A stretch of 64,000 bases of DNA. It comes from Callorhinus ursinus (lineage: Eukaryota; Chordata; Mammalia; Carnivora; Otariidae). The stretch is from NCBI RefSeq assembly GCF_003265705.1, contig NW_020312785.1:17803961-17867960 (forward strand). Reading direction: 5' to 3'. A model generated the notes under the pieces. It did no database searches and had not been told where the DNA came from. It saw only the letters and a list, made by a program, of their open reading frames with translations. Both the position numbers and the translations under genes were made by a program. Positions 12,215 to 24,005 of the stretch are shown in pieces (positions within the stretch are counted from its first letter, which is position 1; each line of letters starts with the position of its first letter).

Positions 12215-12679
12215 CTGAGTTTACCTTTCTGTGATTTAATGTCACTAGGGTTTTCTGCTCTAGCTTTCATCAGTTCTCTCATGTAGCAGCTGCTCAGAAA
12301 GTCCTTTCACCACAGTTTGTTTTTTATCAACAATATAAAACTGTGTTCACTTGTGTCTTTTTCCCTTACTTCCTTTGTGTCTTCGGGTCTTCACCAAGGA
12401 TTGCCAGATAAAACTATAATGTGGTTATGATTTTCTTTGGGGCAGGAGAACTGCTTTCATTTGAAGGTAAATATTTTTCCTTGCTCCATACATTGTTAGT
12501 CTAAGAAAATTTCCACAGTCTTGGTAAAACTTGAGAATTTTAGCCATATGTGTCTTTTACCATTTCAGTATCTCAGTCTTTATTGTTTCACTAAGCCATT
12601 GGAACATACAGTACAATACTTAAAGCATAATTTGTCTTGGACTGAGGAATGCTGTGTTCTTTCCCAAACCAAAATGTAT

Positions 12680-13430
12680 TTCTTCACGGGCATTTTTTTA
12701 AATGTTTTTCATTGAAAAAGCAAATTATGCCTATTACAGAAAAATCAAAATACAGAAAGTAATAAGAATATTAAGATTCGGGGCACCTGGGTGGCTCAGT
12801 CGTTAAGCGTCTGCCTTCGGCTCTGGTCATGGTCCCAGAATGCTGGGATCGAGCCCAGCATCCAGCTCCCTGCTCTGCAGGAAGCCGCCTTCTCCCTCTC
12901 CCACTCCCCCTGCTTGTGTTCCCTCTCTCTCTGTGTCTCTGTCAAATAAATAAATAAAACCCTAAAAAAAAAAAAAAAGTATATTAAGATTCATAGTCCC
13001 ACCTACCTATCTACCATCAATTTCTTGATACTTTTGGTATGTTCTTCTAAATTATTTTCTGCAGTAGATTATGTATGTGTATGTGCACGCACACATGTAT
13101 AGTAAATTGTGTTTAAAAAATGAAATCAAACTGTATGTACCAATTAATAATCAGCCTTTTCATTTACTATATTAGGAACATCTTTTTCATGTTAGGTAAA
13201 ATTCTACCACTTTTTCTTTAAGGTTGCGTCCCATTGTACCCTAATTTATTTAGCCACTATCGCACTGATGATGAATGTTTAGCTTCCTTGCAATATACCA
13301 GTATTAAAACATCTTTATACGTACATCTTTTATGCATGTCTGATTAAATCCCCATTCCATGGTAGCTTAAATTCCCAGAGGTAGACTTTTAGATCAGAGG
13401 CATGTCCCAACTTGCAGTCCTATCATTTGT
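12680..13430 (-). repeat. Old L1 fragment in reverse orientation, split by a SINEC
   Basis: Right of the SINE, phrases such as CCCATTGTACCCTAATTTAT and GATGATGAATGTTTAGCTTCC are the reverse-strand signature of the end of L1 ORF2. Left of it lies the related AAAGCAAATTATGCC stretch. Highly diverged. Confidence 0.5.
12780..12980 (+). mobile_element. SINEC element, full length
   Basis: GGGGCACCTGGGTGGCTCAG head and a 15-A tail. Perfect 12-bp direct repeats ATATTAAGATTC at 12768-12779 and 12981-12992. Confidence 0.95.
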
Positions 13431-16400
13431 TTTAATGGCTTCCATTACTGCTGAATTAATACCATGTAATCTTCCAATTAAAAAAAAAAAAACTATTTGT
13501 TTCATGTTGGGAAAATTTTATTGTACATCAGTTCTCCAACCCCTTTGTTTAGTTCTTTCTACTCTAGAATTACTATGATGCAATTATAACACAGTGACAA
13601 TATTTTTTTATTTTAGCATTTTGCAGTATGATTCATCAATTATTGCTTTTTTTAGCTTTAGTTTTTCTTATCAGTTAGTGAATTGTAATGATTGTTAACC
13701 ATCAGCCTGAACTTTTACCATTTACTACCTATAGCAGTAAGTGAATTATACATGCTTTCAAATTCACTAGCTAATATATCTCTACTAGATGCTGCCATTT
13801 AGCATTTATTTAAGAAATAGTCAACTAGAATTTCAGGAACTGTGATTCAAACGTATGCAGAAGTTTGAAATGCAAAACTGAGGTTTTAAAATACCTGTGG
13901 GAGAGCTTTTCATTTTGTTTTTCTTATTTGTAAGAAAATAAATCATTCAGAACCTTAACCAGGCAGACAAGGTTTCATGAGTTAAATAAAGGGCAAAGAA
14001 TTCATACACCTATCACATTTCTGACTTTTGAACCTGTAATTTTACTTTGTCATAATGATTTGTCCCCATTCATCTGGTGTTACTCTAAAGGTGGTTTTTT
14101 TGAGTCTTTCTTTTGTTTAAGTAACATGTATCTTTTTAACTTTATTTTTAGGAAAGTTGGGGGTTTTTGTTTTTTTTCTGCAAATTAGTGTCTCTTTGTG
14201 TCACATATAAGTAGATATTTAAAACTGATAACTCAATCGTACTACAGTAAATTTGTGTAGCTTTTTAGGAGTCTTTTATGACAGCTTTGTGCACAAAAAC
14301 AATTTTAGAATAAACATCAGTACACTCAGTTAAAGCTCTTTTGGAGAAAATGGAACAAGTAGAGGTTTACTTGGGTCAGTTGGATTATTGACTTAAAACT
14401 TTTTATAGTGCAACTTTGTGCCACTTAAAAATTATAGTCTAAATTTGACATATTTTAATGTATTAGAAAAACAAATTTAGCTTTTTGTATTGTATGCTGC
14501 TGTGAGCTTAGTATCCCATATGAAATCATCAGTAAGAACATGGGTAGCTTCCATCCATGTTCTCAATACAAGTACTCTTTTGTTTAATTACCTCTGGACA
14601 AACTGCCCCTGTCCAATTTGGTAGCCTCACCACAATGTGGTTATTAAACTTAATTAAAATTAGATAAGGTTAAAACTTTAGTTCCTTGGTCATACCAGCT
14701 ACGTTCAAATGCTTAATAGCTACAGGTGGCTGGTGGCTACCGTATTGGATAACACAGATATAGAACCTGTCTGTCATCACAGAAAGTTCTATTGGACATT
14801 GCTAGTTAAAAAACAGGTAGCTAAATTAGGGAATAGAATTGAGTGTGGATTGTTATTTTTTGTACGGTTAGTAATAAACAGTTGTTATGTAGGTGTGTTT
14901 CCCCAGTGTTCCAACTGTTAAAATGAAAAAGTAAAATTCACTGAGCGGTTCTCTTTTTAACAAGTCATTTGCAGTTTATATATCTCCTTTCAATACCAGA
15001 CCTCAGTTCCTTGGTTATTGGAGACTGCAGTTTATCTTTTAACATTATCTCTCTGAACTCTTGCTCACTAAAATTTTCCCTTATAATTCATTTACTGGAT
15101 TAAGCTGTTTAACTGCTTAATCCTTCTCTTAGCACACATAAAAACTTTAGAATGGAATAAACATCTCTAAGCTGCAGTCTGCTGTCTAAAGACCACCTGT
15201 TGGTATATCTTTCTTTAGGGCAGTGATTCTCAAAATGTGGAAAAGCAAGTTGCTGAACCCATCTGTATAGTGGCTTATTGTGGTTGCCAGCAATTCCATC
15301 TGCTAAATGCAGAGATAAGCAATTACCTATTACTCTTAAACAGTATGTTTGGTACTTGAATAGGACACACTCTTAAGTGACTCCTCGGTTAGCTAAAGGC
15401 ACAGGCTGGGAGGGGATAGGACACTGTTACACCCACAGGACTCACTGAGGCACCTGGGACAACCGAGAAAAGTCAGAAGGCTAGCTCGTTGTGGGTGGGG
15501 AAGGAGGCAGGTGCTCCAGCTTTCTATCCTTGCCTTCGTGCCTTTGGTCTAATTTCCTACCTTTAGTCCCTTGACACAATAGATTATCTGAGCTTCCTCC
15601 ACTGTTGAGTGGCTGTGATGGGCAGTAGATACAGTAGTAATAACTCTTCTTGAATCCTAGCTTGGCTGCTCCTGCTAGCTCATCAGATGGAGACTAGCCT
15701 GGGCGAGGTTGGTGTCAAAGCATCCCTGGGGAAAAAAAGGAAAAGCGTCATTGGAACAAGCAGTTTTTACACCAGAGCAGTTCAGACCTTGTATCACTGC
15801 ATAGTCTTGATGGGTGACAAGTGTCGCTAACCAACATGGCTGCACAGCTTGCTAAGTCACAGGTGCCCAACACACTCATGAAGGAAATGATAAGAACTGT
15901 TTTAAATTAAAGAGCACTTGTCCTTTTTTCAGATGTAGCTGTTTCTCATGACTAGCCAGTTGCTGCCAGCTCTTCTGATTTGGTTTTTAAGAGAAAACAA
16001 ATGATAAGTATGTATATATATTTTTTGTTTTTGTTTTTCTCTTTTCAAACACTTGTAGGCTAAACAAAACTTGTCTGCAGTATGGTTGTGGGTGTGCTAC
16101 CTCTGCTTCTAGAGCTTTTCCTCTCTTCCTTTGGTCAGAAATGGGAGTCTGATCCTCACAAAGAAGTAACCCCTTAATCCCTTTAGTCTTTCTTGGGACA
16201 ACAAAGTTTAGCTCCCGTCCCGTTTTTACCATGAACACATAAGTTCAGGATTACTTCTTCAGGTGCACAGCACATAAACGTGCAGGTACTTGTCTTCCCT
16301 CTCTTAGCAACCAAGAGAAGATCATCAAATAAAGAAAAACACCTGAACTCAGAAAATTCTTTAAACTGGGTACAATGTGAGCCTCCATATAAAAGATTTT

Positions 16401-17435
16401 GAAGCGGTACTGCATGAATCGTTGCACAAATGTTGGTCATATTTGAAGGCAATATGTTTAAAATTTCTTCACAGCATGTTAACAGCCTGGAACTTAAATT
16501 CATACTAAATTTTCTTGCCTTATTTAAATATTAAGAAAGAACACACAAACCCACAGTTTGGAAAACCAGTACTGCCAGTTCTCTGTTTTATGTTTGAAGT
16601 AACTCATGGACACTCTCTTAGGGCTGTCCAGTCTGCTACTGCTGTGTATTACAGCTTTATATCCAACCATTATTGGTTGTATTGGACGTGCCCTGCCTGG
16701 GGAGCACCAAATTATGGGAAGCCACTCCTTTGGGAAATGAAAGAATCAAATTCAAAATGAAGTCTAATTGACAGAGAGTAAGCACGCATAAGGCAGCCAG
16801 ATGATAGGTTTCAAGAATTTGTGAGGCATAAAGCCATGTAGCATCAGTGTAGTCAGCTGAGAAGCGTGCTATTTGACGGGACCAGCTGGTGGACCATTAA
16901 GAAAAGATTGCTTAGCTTACCTCATTACCACCAAATCACAAATCAGGTCTTCAAGAGGCTGGGGGTAAAATCCAAGTATGATGGGACATGTAATAGGAGT
17001 TGTTAAGCCTTCGGGTTTTCTGCCCATTTTGTAGTGCCATTTAGAGTATCATCTTATTAGGGGAAAAAAATGCGGTACTACGAAAGGCAGATTAAATATA
17101 AGCATGGAAGTAATCCTTACTTTAAAAGGGCCACTGTGGTAGGTAGACCAAAAAAAAAAATCTATATTTGAGTGTTTTTTGCTCTTCCGTGGGCTTAACC
17201 AAGTTTTCTTAAAAGTAAATTGATCTTAAAGAGGGACTTAAAGAATAGAAATGGGGATAGCATGCCAGATGGGTTAGTGGGAGGGTTTTCAAAGTATGTG
17301 AGAATGGTAGAATCAGAGATGAAAGTGGGAAAAATAAAGAAAGAAAACTATTGAATAGGAACAGAACTTTTTAAAATACCACTGTTCATATAGAAATATA
17401 TTGCCTATATAAATTTCTAAATGGCCTCTGTCCGG
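12993..17435. other. SINE-poor intronic stretch
   Basis: No complete SINEC in 4.4 kb. It holds the L1 relic end, a hAT-like relic at 14651-14800 and mostly unique AT-rich sequence, with a more GC-rich patch at about 15370-15740. No gene signal was recognised; ORFs at 15987-16760 have no known features. Confidence 0.6.
14651..14800 (+). repeat. hAT-Charlie-type non-autonomous relic
   Basis: GGTGGCTGGTGGCTACCGTA, TTGGATAACACAGATATAGA and CAGAAAGTTCTATTGGACA are the signature of a common mammalian hAT family (MER3/MER20 class; exact family uncertain). Confidence 0.65.
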
Positions 17436-17510
17436 AAGAAACTAGTACTTTAACCAACTGAGCCACCCAGGCGCCCTTTTTTTTTTTTTTTAAAGAAACT
17501 AGTACTTTAA
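17436..17510 (-). mobile_element. 39-bp permuted SINEC micro-insertion in an 18-bp repeat
   Basis: Perfect direct repeats AAGAAACTAGTACTTTAA at 17436-17453 and 17493-17510 enclose the reversed SINE head CCAACTGAGCCACCCAGGCG plus CCC, then 15 T. In a normal reversed SINE the T-run is left of the body; here it lies right of the head, so the order is permuted and the body is missing. Confidence 0.85.
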
Positions 17511-20500
17511 TAAAAGCAATTATGGTTGCCAGTTAAAGTCTTGGTTCTCTAATAATAATGACGTCATCACAAAAAAATTTACAAGGACATTTTTGAAGTA
17601 TGTTTTAAAGAAGTTTTCGTAATAGGGTGTCAGTTACATTGGCCTTCACCTTCTTTATTAGTAAGGAAGTTGTAATGCAATTTTTGTTGACCTGGTTTGG
17701 AAACTCCTTATAACTCAGCTCCTCAAAAATATCAACTCATTTAATTGCATTTAGATTCATTCCCTTTCCAAAGCTGCTGAGGAAACAAATTAGTGCTCAG
17801 AGCTGTTTACACTTGTAAATGCAATTAAAATTGAAAAGTCAGTAGGGAGACTCACTGGGATCTCTGATAATAGCAATGGTTGTTTCTCTTATAATAATTC
17901 GAACTGATGAAGTGGAAAAAAACAATCACTTCAAGAGTTTATAAAATGGCACGTATATCGCAGATACAAATTAAGTGGGCTACTCAACATTCTTTGCCAG
18001 ACTAAAAAGTAATTTGTTCAGATATGTGAACTAGTCAGTGTATTATCCTTTTTGAATTTTTTGTTTCCTCTGCTACTGCGTGGGATGTTTTAAACCACGT
18101 TTATAAAACAAACATTTTCAAATTGAACCTTAAAACTCAGTCAAGTTTCAAATTGTTAGAGAGCTTAAAGAAATTAAAGGTATTAATGAGCTACAGTTTG
18201 TGTAAAACAGCCTTCTTACATATTCACTGCATGTAAATTCTATTAAAATTATACAACTGAGGAGAAGTTCATGATTTTGCCTGGCAGATTGAACGATGCC
18301 ACAAGATTGCCATGTCTATATCCGTGCCACTATGGAGTTCTTCAGAATAATGGCCCATTAAACTAAATGCAGGAGTAACTTCACTGGAAGATGGCTTTCT
18401 TTCATTAACCTCTGAGTACCCTGGCAAAACTGCACAGCCTGATTCCCTTGCCTGGGATGGGCAAAAGTTCATTGTAGTAGACCTTGAATGATAATTGGTA
18501 ATAAGTTTTGTTAGGGTTTTTTTTTAATATAATTTAAGTTTTTCCTTTATTCGTTTTAACAACTTTTTCTTGAGTACTCGCCATTTGCCAGGCATGATGC
18601 CGAGGATGCATGTAAAACAGATACGATCCCCTTTCTCACAGAACTTACAGTCGGAGAAAAAGACCAGTGAAGAGGCACTTGTGAAGTCTGGTCTGATCAA
18701 CTAACCCGGGTATATTGGTTAAAAGAAGCTTCTTAGAGTAAGAACTGGATAGGAGATGGGGGTGACCCGACAGTGTTGTGTGTGTGTGTGGGGGGGGTGA
18801 TCCAAGGGTGAAGCAGGATTTGTGATACTGTACTGTAGATTTTATGGCAGAAAAAAATCTATTAAAATGGACAGCAAAACATTTGGGGTGGGTAAGGTGA
18901 GGAGCTGTCAAGGAGGACCCCTAGGTTTCTTCCTTGAGCAGGTGGTGCCAGACTCAGGAGGAGAAGCGGGTTTGGGGGTACTGAGAATGGAGGAAAAGGC
19001 ATTTCGCTGAGGCAGGGTTTGTTTGAAGAGCCACTTTATTTCATGTCTTTTATAGGTGACTTTTTCTCCTGAGTATCTCAAAGAATTGGACATTTATGTT
19101 ACATTTATGTATTTGCACAGCAAATTGAATGTTGTAGTTCTCTGATGTGCTGTTTATCTCAAAAGATTATCTATATGCATATAATCATGTTACCTGGGTT
19201 CCTAGCATTCATTGGGGGATTTAAGTAAAAATTAAAAGAAAAATTATTTTTGAAGAAAGAAAAGTTATATTTCACAAATTACTATGAAGGAACATTGGAT
19301 AAGAAAAATCTTTAACTTCAAAAAGCCCATGTTATTCTTCAAATAGACATCTGTTGACCTGCTTTTGAAACTCTGGGTATATCATAAAATTCATCGTTTT
19401 ATATAATTTTTTATTTTTTATCAATACAGTTTTTGAAGTTTCTAATAAATACCAAAAGCCCACAAAATTAACAGCAAAAAAGTAATTTCTGTAGCATAAT
19501 TTAGAACCCTTTTTTACATGCCAAAGAACTTCCTTTCATATAGACAGAAGGAGAAACTTAAAATTTACTATGTCTATTAGATTCAACTAAATCATTGCTC
19601 CATGGTTTAGAGCTGTGGCAGTGGCCTAACGAGACCGTTGACTGTTTCAGGGGTTGACTGTGGCCATATGTTGGCAGTGAGACTGAAGGGAGGCTGCAGA
19701 GTAAGGCAGCTCTTTAACAGATCTTCCAATTAGTAAAATAAGCAAATTCAAGTTCTCTCTGCCTGTTTATCCAGAGCAGTAGTATTAGAATCAAACAGCA
19801 GATTGGAGCTATTTATTTGGTCTATAATTTGTACTAGTTACTTTTTATCTTACCTCTGGTCTAAAACATATATAATAAAACTTTAATGTTTTTATTCTAA
19901 TAAGATTTGTAAACTTCCTTTTGTGTTAATTTACGCACACTATGTCATCAAGTAGAGCTTTGAGAGTTTGCACTTCAAGTACCTTAATTTTGCTGAAAAT
20001 TTGATCTAATCAGACAATAACTGGTAAAAAACATATACACACACACACAACTGCAGTACAAGTAGCAAAGGCATAAATAGAATGTGTATGAAAGTCAGTT
20101 TAAGTTCAGTTTTAGTGCTCAGTGGAAGACATAAGGCTGAGATATTTTGAGTTTACCTCAGGAGAGCAGCTGTTCCCATATGCTTATTACATTATCACTG
20201 CTCAGGAGGTCTACTCACATAGCTTACTTATGAAGGAACCTATAGCCCATTTAACACTGGTTTTGGCAAACTCAGCAGGTCCCACCGTTGGCTGATGTTA
20301 CATCGTTTTAGAACAAATTAATACAAGCATGTTTATACCTGATTTAATACCATTAAAGTGCAAATACTTCATTATCTTACTATTAGCCCAGAGTTTGAAA
20401 TTTGGTTAATAAAATTGTTACAGCTTCAATTTTTAAAACAAAGGATGAATGCAGAATGTAATTTTTTCTGAGTCAGCTTTTTTTTTTAAACCTAGCACCT

Positions 20501-20539
20501 GAGTGGCTCTCCACTTACACTGTTTTCAAAGCTAAGCAG
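17511..20539. other. SINE-free intronic stretch
   Basis: No SINEC. It includes an L2-like piece at 18560-18680, a short TG/G-run at 18774-18798 and largely unique sequence rich in AATTA and TGTTTAC-like words at 17640-18480. No ORF with gene character. It is a candidate for conserved non-coding sequence, unproven. Confidence 0.55.
18560..18680 (+). repeat. L2-like relic
   Basis: CCATTTGCCAGGCATGATGC, GAGGATGCATGTAAAACAGA and CTCACAGAACTTACAGTCGG follow the order of a common ancient LINE/SINE segment. Confidence 0.45.
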
Positions 20540-20789
20540 ATTTACACTGGTTAATTCTGGCAGGCATTAATTTTCAGCTCCCCATCCCTTATTCACCTTC
20601 AGTATAAAAGCAGTGCTGTTTGACTTTAATAATATAGCTTGAATTTATGAAAATGTATGAATGTATTCTGTATTAAGAAATATATTGTGTTTTTGAAAAT
20701 GTATTCTATAATCTGCATTTTAAAAAACAATTGAAATGACATACTTGAGCTCTGCTTAAAACTTGGGAGATAGAGGGGCTCCTGGGTGG
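20540..20789 (+). repeat. 250-bp direct duplication, copy 1 (source)
   Basis: Matches 22821-23070 over exactly 250 bp with about 5 substitutions and no indel. Its last 15 bases are the head of the complete SINEC at 20775. That SINE keeps both of its target-site copies here, which marks this as the original copy. Confidence 0.93.
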
Positions 20790-20968
20790 CTCAGTCATTT
20801 GGGCATCCGACTTTTGATTTTGGCTCAGGTCTTGATCTCAGGGTCATGAGATTGAGCCCTGTGTTGGGCTCTGCGTACAGCATAGAGTCTGCCTGTCCCT
20901 CTCCCACTGCCCCTCTCCATGCTCACATACTCTCTAAAATAAGTAAAATAAATCTTTAAAAAAAAAAG
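20775..20968 (+). mobile_element. SINEC element, older subtype
   Basis: GGGGCTCCTGGGTGGCTCAG head, ATTTTGGCTCAGGTCTTGAT middle and A-tail, with 12-bp direct repeats TTGGGAGATAGA at 20763-20774 and 20969-20980. Its first 15 bases were copied to 23056-23070. Confidence 0.94.
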
Positions 20969-21755
20969 TTGGGAGATAGAAAAATGTAATAAGAATATTT
21001 CTGCTACTTATGGTATATAATAAAACATTTGTGAGTTAAAGAATTATACTGGTTATTGTATCTTAGCAGATTGAATTTACTGCTGTATGAAAAATAATTG
21101 TGTGTAATGTGTTTCTTCTAGAAGATAAAATTATCTTGATAAAGTTTTAGTAAGCTAAAACAAATGTGAAAACATGTTAGATGCTTTCATTTTCTTAACA
21201 AAATAAATCTAACCAGTTCATTGAATTTTGAGGCTTTTATTAATGTGTATATTTCTGGTTCTGGTGTATCTTTCCCCAGTGAAACATAACTAATAATTTA
21301 AGAACAGGATTGACTGTGTATTTATTGGAAAAAAAATTGTCAAGCATTTCTCTTGTTGAGTCTTAATAATAGAAATTTATGCAAGTGTGTACTTCAGGAG
21401 GATTAGTGAAGAAAGCACTATACTGTAAAGGCCAACATTTTGTAAATGTAAATTGCTGGTTTGGTAGTACTTTTTTAAAATTGTATGCAATAACATGCCT
21501 CTGAACCAACGTCCTTGGAAAGGCCTTTATTATTTATAAGAACTTAGTTTTACTGAATATATAGTTCAATTGAAGCAGAAATTATTAGACTATATTTTAT
21601 ATTATTAACACCAATCTTCTTTAGCATTTTTCCTCTAATTTACAAACCACCACAGACTGACATCCACATTTTACTAAGATTTTTGTATACTCTTACTGCA
21701 ACTTTTAAAAAAAACAAACTGTTTTAAGTCTTCTGTTTCTTTTTTTTTCCTATAG

Positions 21756-22292
21756 GAGTACCAAAATCAAATCTCTTGCACACCAAATCATTAAGGGGCC
21801 ATAAAGACTGCTTTGAAAAATACCATTTGATCGCGAACCAGGATTGTCCTCGATCTAAACTTTCAAAAAGTACTTATGAAGAAGTTAAAACCATTTTGAG
21901 CAAGAAGATAAACTGGATTGTACAGTATGCACAAAATAAGGATCTAGATTCTGATTCCGAATGTTCTAAAAATCCCCAGCATCACTTGTTAAATTTCAGG
22001 CATAAGCCAGATAAAAAGTTACTCCCACAGTTTGACTCCCAAGTACCAAAGTATTCTGCAAAGTGGATAGATGGAAGTACAGGCGGCCTCTCAAACTGTT
22101 CACAAAGAATATTGGAGCAGAGGGGAAATACAGACTTTGGGCTTGCTATGTTGCAAGATTCAGGTGCCACTTTATGCCACAATAGTGTATTGTGGCCTCA
22201 TAGTCACAACCAGCCACAGAAAAAAGAAGAGATAATCTCTAATCCAGAGGCTAATGTCCGGGTCCAGCATCCACGTTACAGCAAAGAGGAAT
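21756..22292 (+). CDS. C21orf91: EURL / C21orf91 coding exon (residues 43-221)
   Basis: Central exon of EURL, a conserved vertebrate protein of unresolved biochemical function, named from chick early retina and lens and linked to neural development (family knowledge). The translation matches the mammalian family almost residue for residue, from [20 protein letters not shown] near the start to a serine- and glutamate-rich end, with no indel against the 297-residue family length. H51, H58, C61 and H66 lie at the start and may complete a zinc-binding module begun by cysteine pairs in the missing upstream exon; that is inference. The acceptor is a pyrimidine tract plus TATAG, and the donor is T|GTAAGT. 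Both flanking introns are phase 1, so the 537-nt exon is symmetric. An in-frame ATG at 21776 is internal and not the true start. Confidence 0.96.
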
Positions 22293-22450
22293 GTAAGTAA
22301 AATGGGGAGAAAGGTAAAGATTGCAGTTTTGTTGGCTTTGGTTTTTTCACATTTTTATATATGTGATATGTCAAGAATTTGGCTGTAGAATTATAGATTT
22401 TTATAGCATATTTAAATGACTGGATCACCCTAGCAAAAATGAGGTGTCTT

Positions 22451-22648
22451 GGGGCGCCTGGGTGGCTCAGTTGGTTAAGCATCTGACTCTTGATTTCAGC
22501 TCAGGTCATGATCTCAGTTTGTGAGATGGAACCCTGTGTCAGGCCCATGCTGGGCGTGGAGCCTGCTTAAGAGTCTGTCTCTCCACCCCGTCCCTCCCCC
22601 AAAAAGATTCTCTCCCTCTGCCCTTTCCCCTCCTCCCCCCAAAAAAAT
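22451..22648 (+). mobile_element. SINEC element
   Basis: GGGGCGCCTGGGTGGCTCAG head and an unusual C- and A-rich 3' part (CCCTCCCCCAAAAAG, then CTCCTCCCCCCAAAAAAATT) in place of the normal tail. Clear target repeats were not seen. Confidence 0.88.
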
Positions 22649-22820
22649 TCTCCATCAGTTCTCTGAAATACTCCTTATTATGTTGTAAAGCATTCAAATT
22701 TTACAGTCCATCATATCTTTTGCCATTTTAAATTTATTAAACTAATGGAATTGACAAACAGAAGGAAGTTCAGAGTTCATATAGTTTAGAAGTACATCTT
22801 CAAGCATTGGCTTGAAGTGT

Positions 22821-23070
22821 ATTTACACTGGTTAATTCCGGCGGTCATTAATTTTCAGCTCCCCGTCCCTTATTCACCTTCAGTATAAAAGCAGTGCTGT
22901 TTGACTTTAATAATATAGCTTGAATTTATGAAAATGTATGAATGTATTCTGTATTAAGAAATATATTGTGTTTTTGAAAATGTATTCTATAATCTGCATT
23001 TTAAAAAACAATTGAAATGACATACTTGAGCTCTGCTTAAAACTTGGGAGATAAAGGGGCTCCTGGGTGG
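22821..23070 (+). repeat. 250-bp direct duplication, copy 2 (truncated SINE head)
   Basis: Lies 2281 bp downstream of copy 1, on the other side of the 537-nt EURL exon. It includes the SINE target-site sequence and GGGGCTCCTGGGTGG, then stops abruptly in unrelated sequence (AGCCCATTGC). It must have been copied after the SINE inserted at 20775. Confidence 0.93.
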
Positions 23071-23705
23071 AGCCCATTGCTCATCCCTACAACACTGACT
23101 GGGGTGGCATTTCAAAAGCCAAAATCTGACATTTCACTAAAGGACAAAGGTAATGTGTGCACTTATTTTAAAGTTGGAAACCAAGTGAGCCTTTCAGTTT
23201 GCATTTATTTCTCCAGAAACTCACAGAAGCTGAGATAATTTTAATTGACTCCTAAGTCAAGTGATTTTAGAGCTCGAAGGGACTATCGGTGTATTTTTAT
23301 ACAACTTCTTGATTCTACATATGAATTATCTAAGGTTACATAACAAGGTAGACAAATCAGTTTTTCACATTATTTCCACAGTACTTTTGTGTCTTTCCAA
23401 CTGTGCATCATGAACTATGTGGTGCTTAAGTATAATCAACTTAATGAGTAGTGACTTCTAGCACTTTTGAAAAACTGAAACAAAGGGAAATAACAGAATC
23501 CAATGAATGTAATACTAAGTATTCTCTGGCAAAACTTTTGATTCAGGTGGAGGTGTACTGGTGTAAAATGTTTCTTACTGTGGGTTACGGTCAAGATTTG
23601 AAAATGTCCTCCACCCTGCAGGAGTTAATGAATGAGTCCTAGAATACTAGTGAATACTATATTGGCAGATAAGTGACAGTGTTTTTTTAAAAATAGGATA
23701 TTGTT

Positions 23706-23863
23706 GGGGTGCCTGGGTGGCTCAGTCGTTAAGCATCTGCCTTCAGCTCAGGTCATGTGGGATCGAGCCCTTATCGGGCTCCCTGCTCAGCAGGAATCCT
23801 GCTTGTGTTCCCTCTCTCGCTGTGTCTCAAATAAATAAATAAAATATTAAAATAAAATAAAAT
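23706..23863 (+). mobile_element. SINEC element with internal deletion
   Basis: A 158-bp copy missing part of its CT-rich region. (AATAA)n tail and 17-bp direct repeats AAAAATAGGATATTGTT at 23689-23705 and 23864-23880. It lies 79 bp upstream of the small EURL exon. Confidence 0.94.
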
Positions 23864-23942
23864 AAAAATAGGATATTGTTTTAGTGTTGTAGATAGTTTA
23901 TTTTCCTATTGTGGTAATAATTAACATATTTTCATGTTTCAG

Positions 23943-24005
23943 TGAATTCGATGACTCTTGGTGAAGTAAAGCAACTGAAAGCAAAGCTCCGACAGGAAAT
24001 ACAGG
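23943..24005 (+). CDS. C21orf91: EURL / C21orf91 small coding exon (residues 222-243)
   Basis: A 63-nt exon, too short for ORF calling, recognised from its match to the EURL family segment beginning LNSMTLGEV. It lies between a TTTCAG acceptor and a G|GTAAAG donor. With the preceding T it encodes 21 residues rich in leucine, lysine and glutamine, the start of the C-terminal predicted coiled coil. Both flanking introns are phase 1 and the length is divisible by three, so skipping it would keep the frame. Its end joins exactly to the next exon to form a GAA codon. Confidence 0.95.

Larger units (their letters stand above)
1..21755 (+). other. C21orf91: Large 5' intron of EURL (C21orf91), 3' portion
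   Basis: Everything upstream of the 21756 acceptor is read as intron. The exon there begins in phase 1 and needs a preceding coding exon of about 42 codons. I looked by eye for a short ORF with two CxxC pairs followed by a donor and found none, nor a CpG-rich promoter, so the first coding exon is probably upstream of base 1. The interval holds SINEC insertions, MIR, L2 and hAT relics listed separately. The ORFs of 60-119 codons in it have no recognisable protein character. The intron ends in a strong pyrimidine tract followed by TATAG. Confidence 0.7.
22293..23942 (+). other. C21orf91: EURL intron between the two internal coding exons
   Basis: A phase 1 intron of 1650 bp with GTAAGT donor and TTTCAG acceptor. 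It contains two plus-strand SINEC copies (22451-22648 and 23706-23863) and the second copy of a 250-bp direct duplication (22821-23070) whose first copy lies upstream of the preceding exon. Short ORFs at 23044-23238 and 23451-23642 have no recognisable similarity. Confidence 0.93.
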
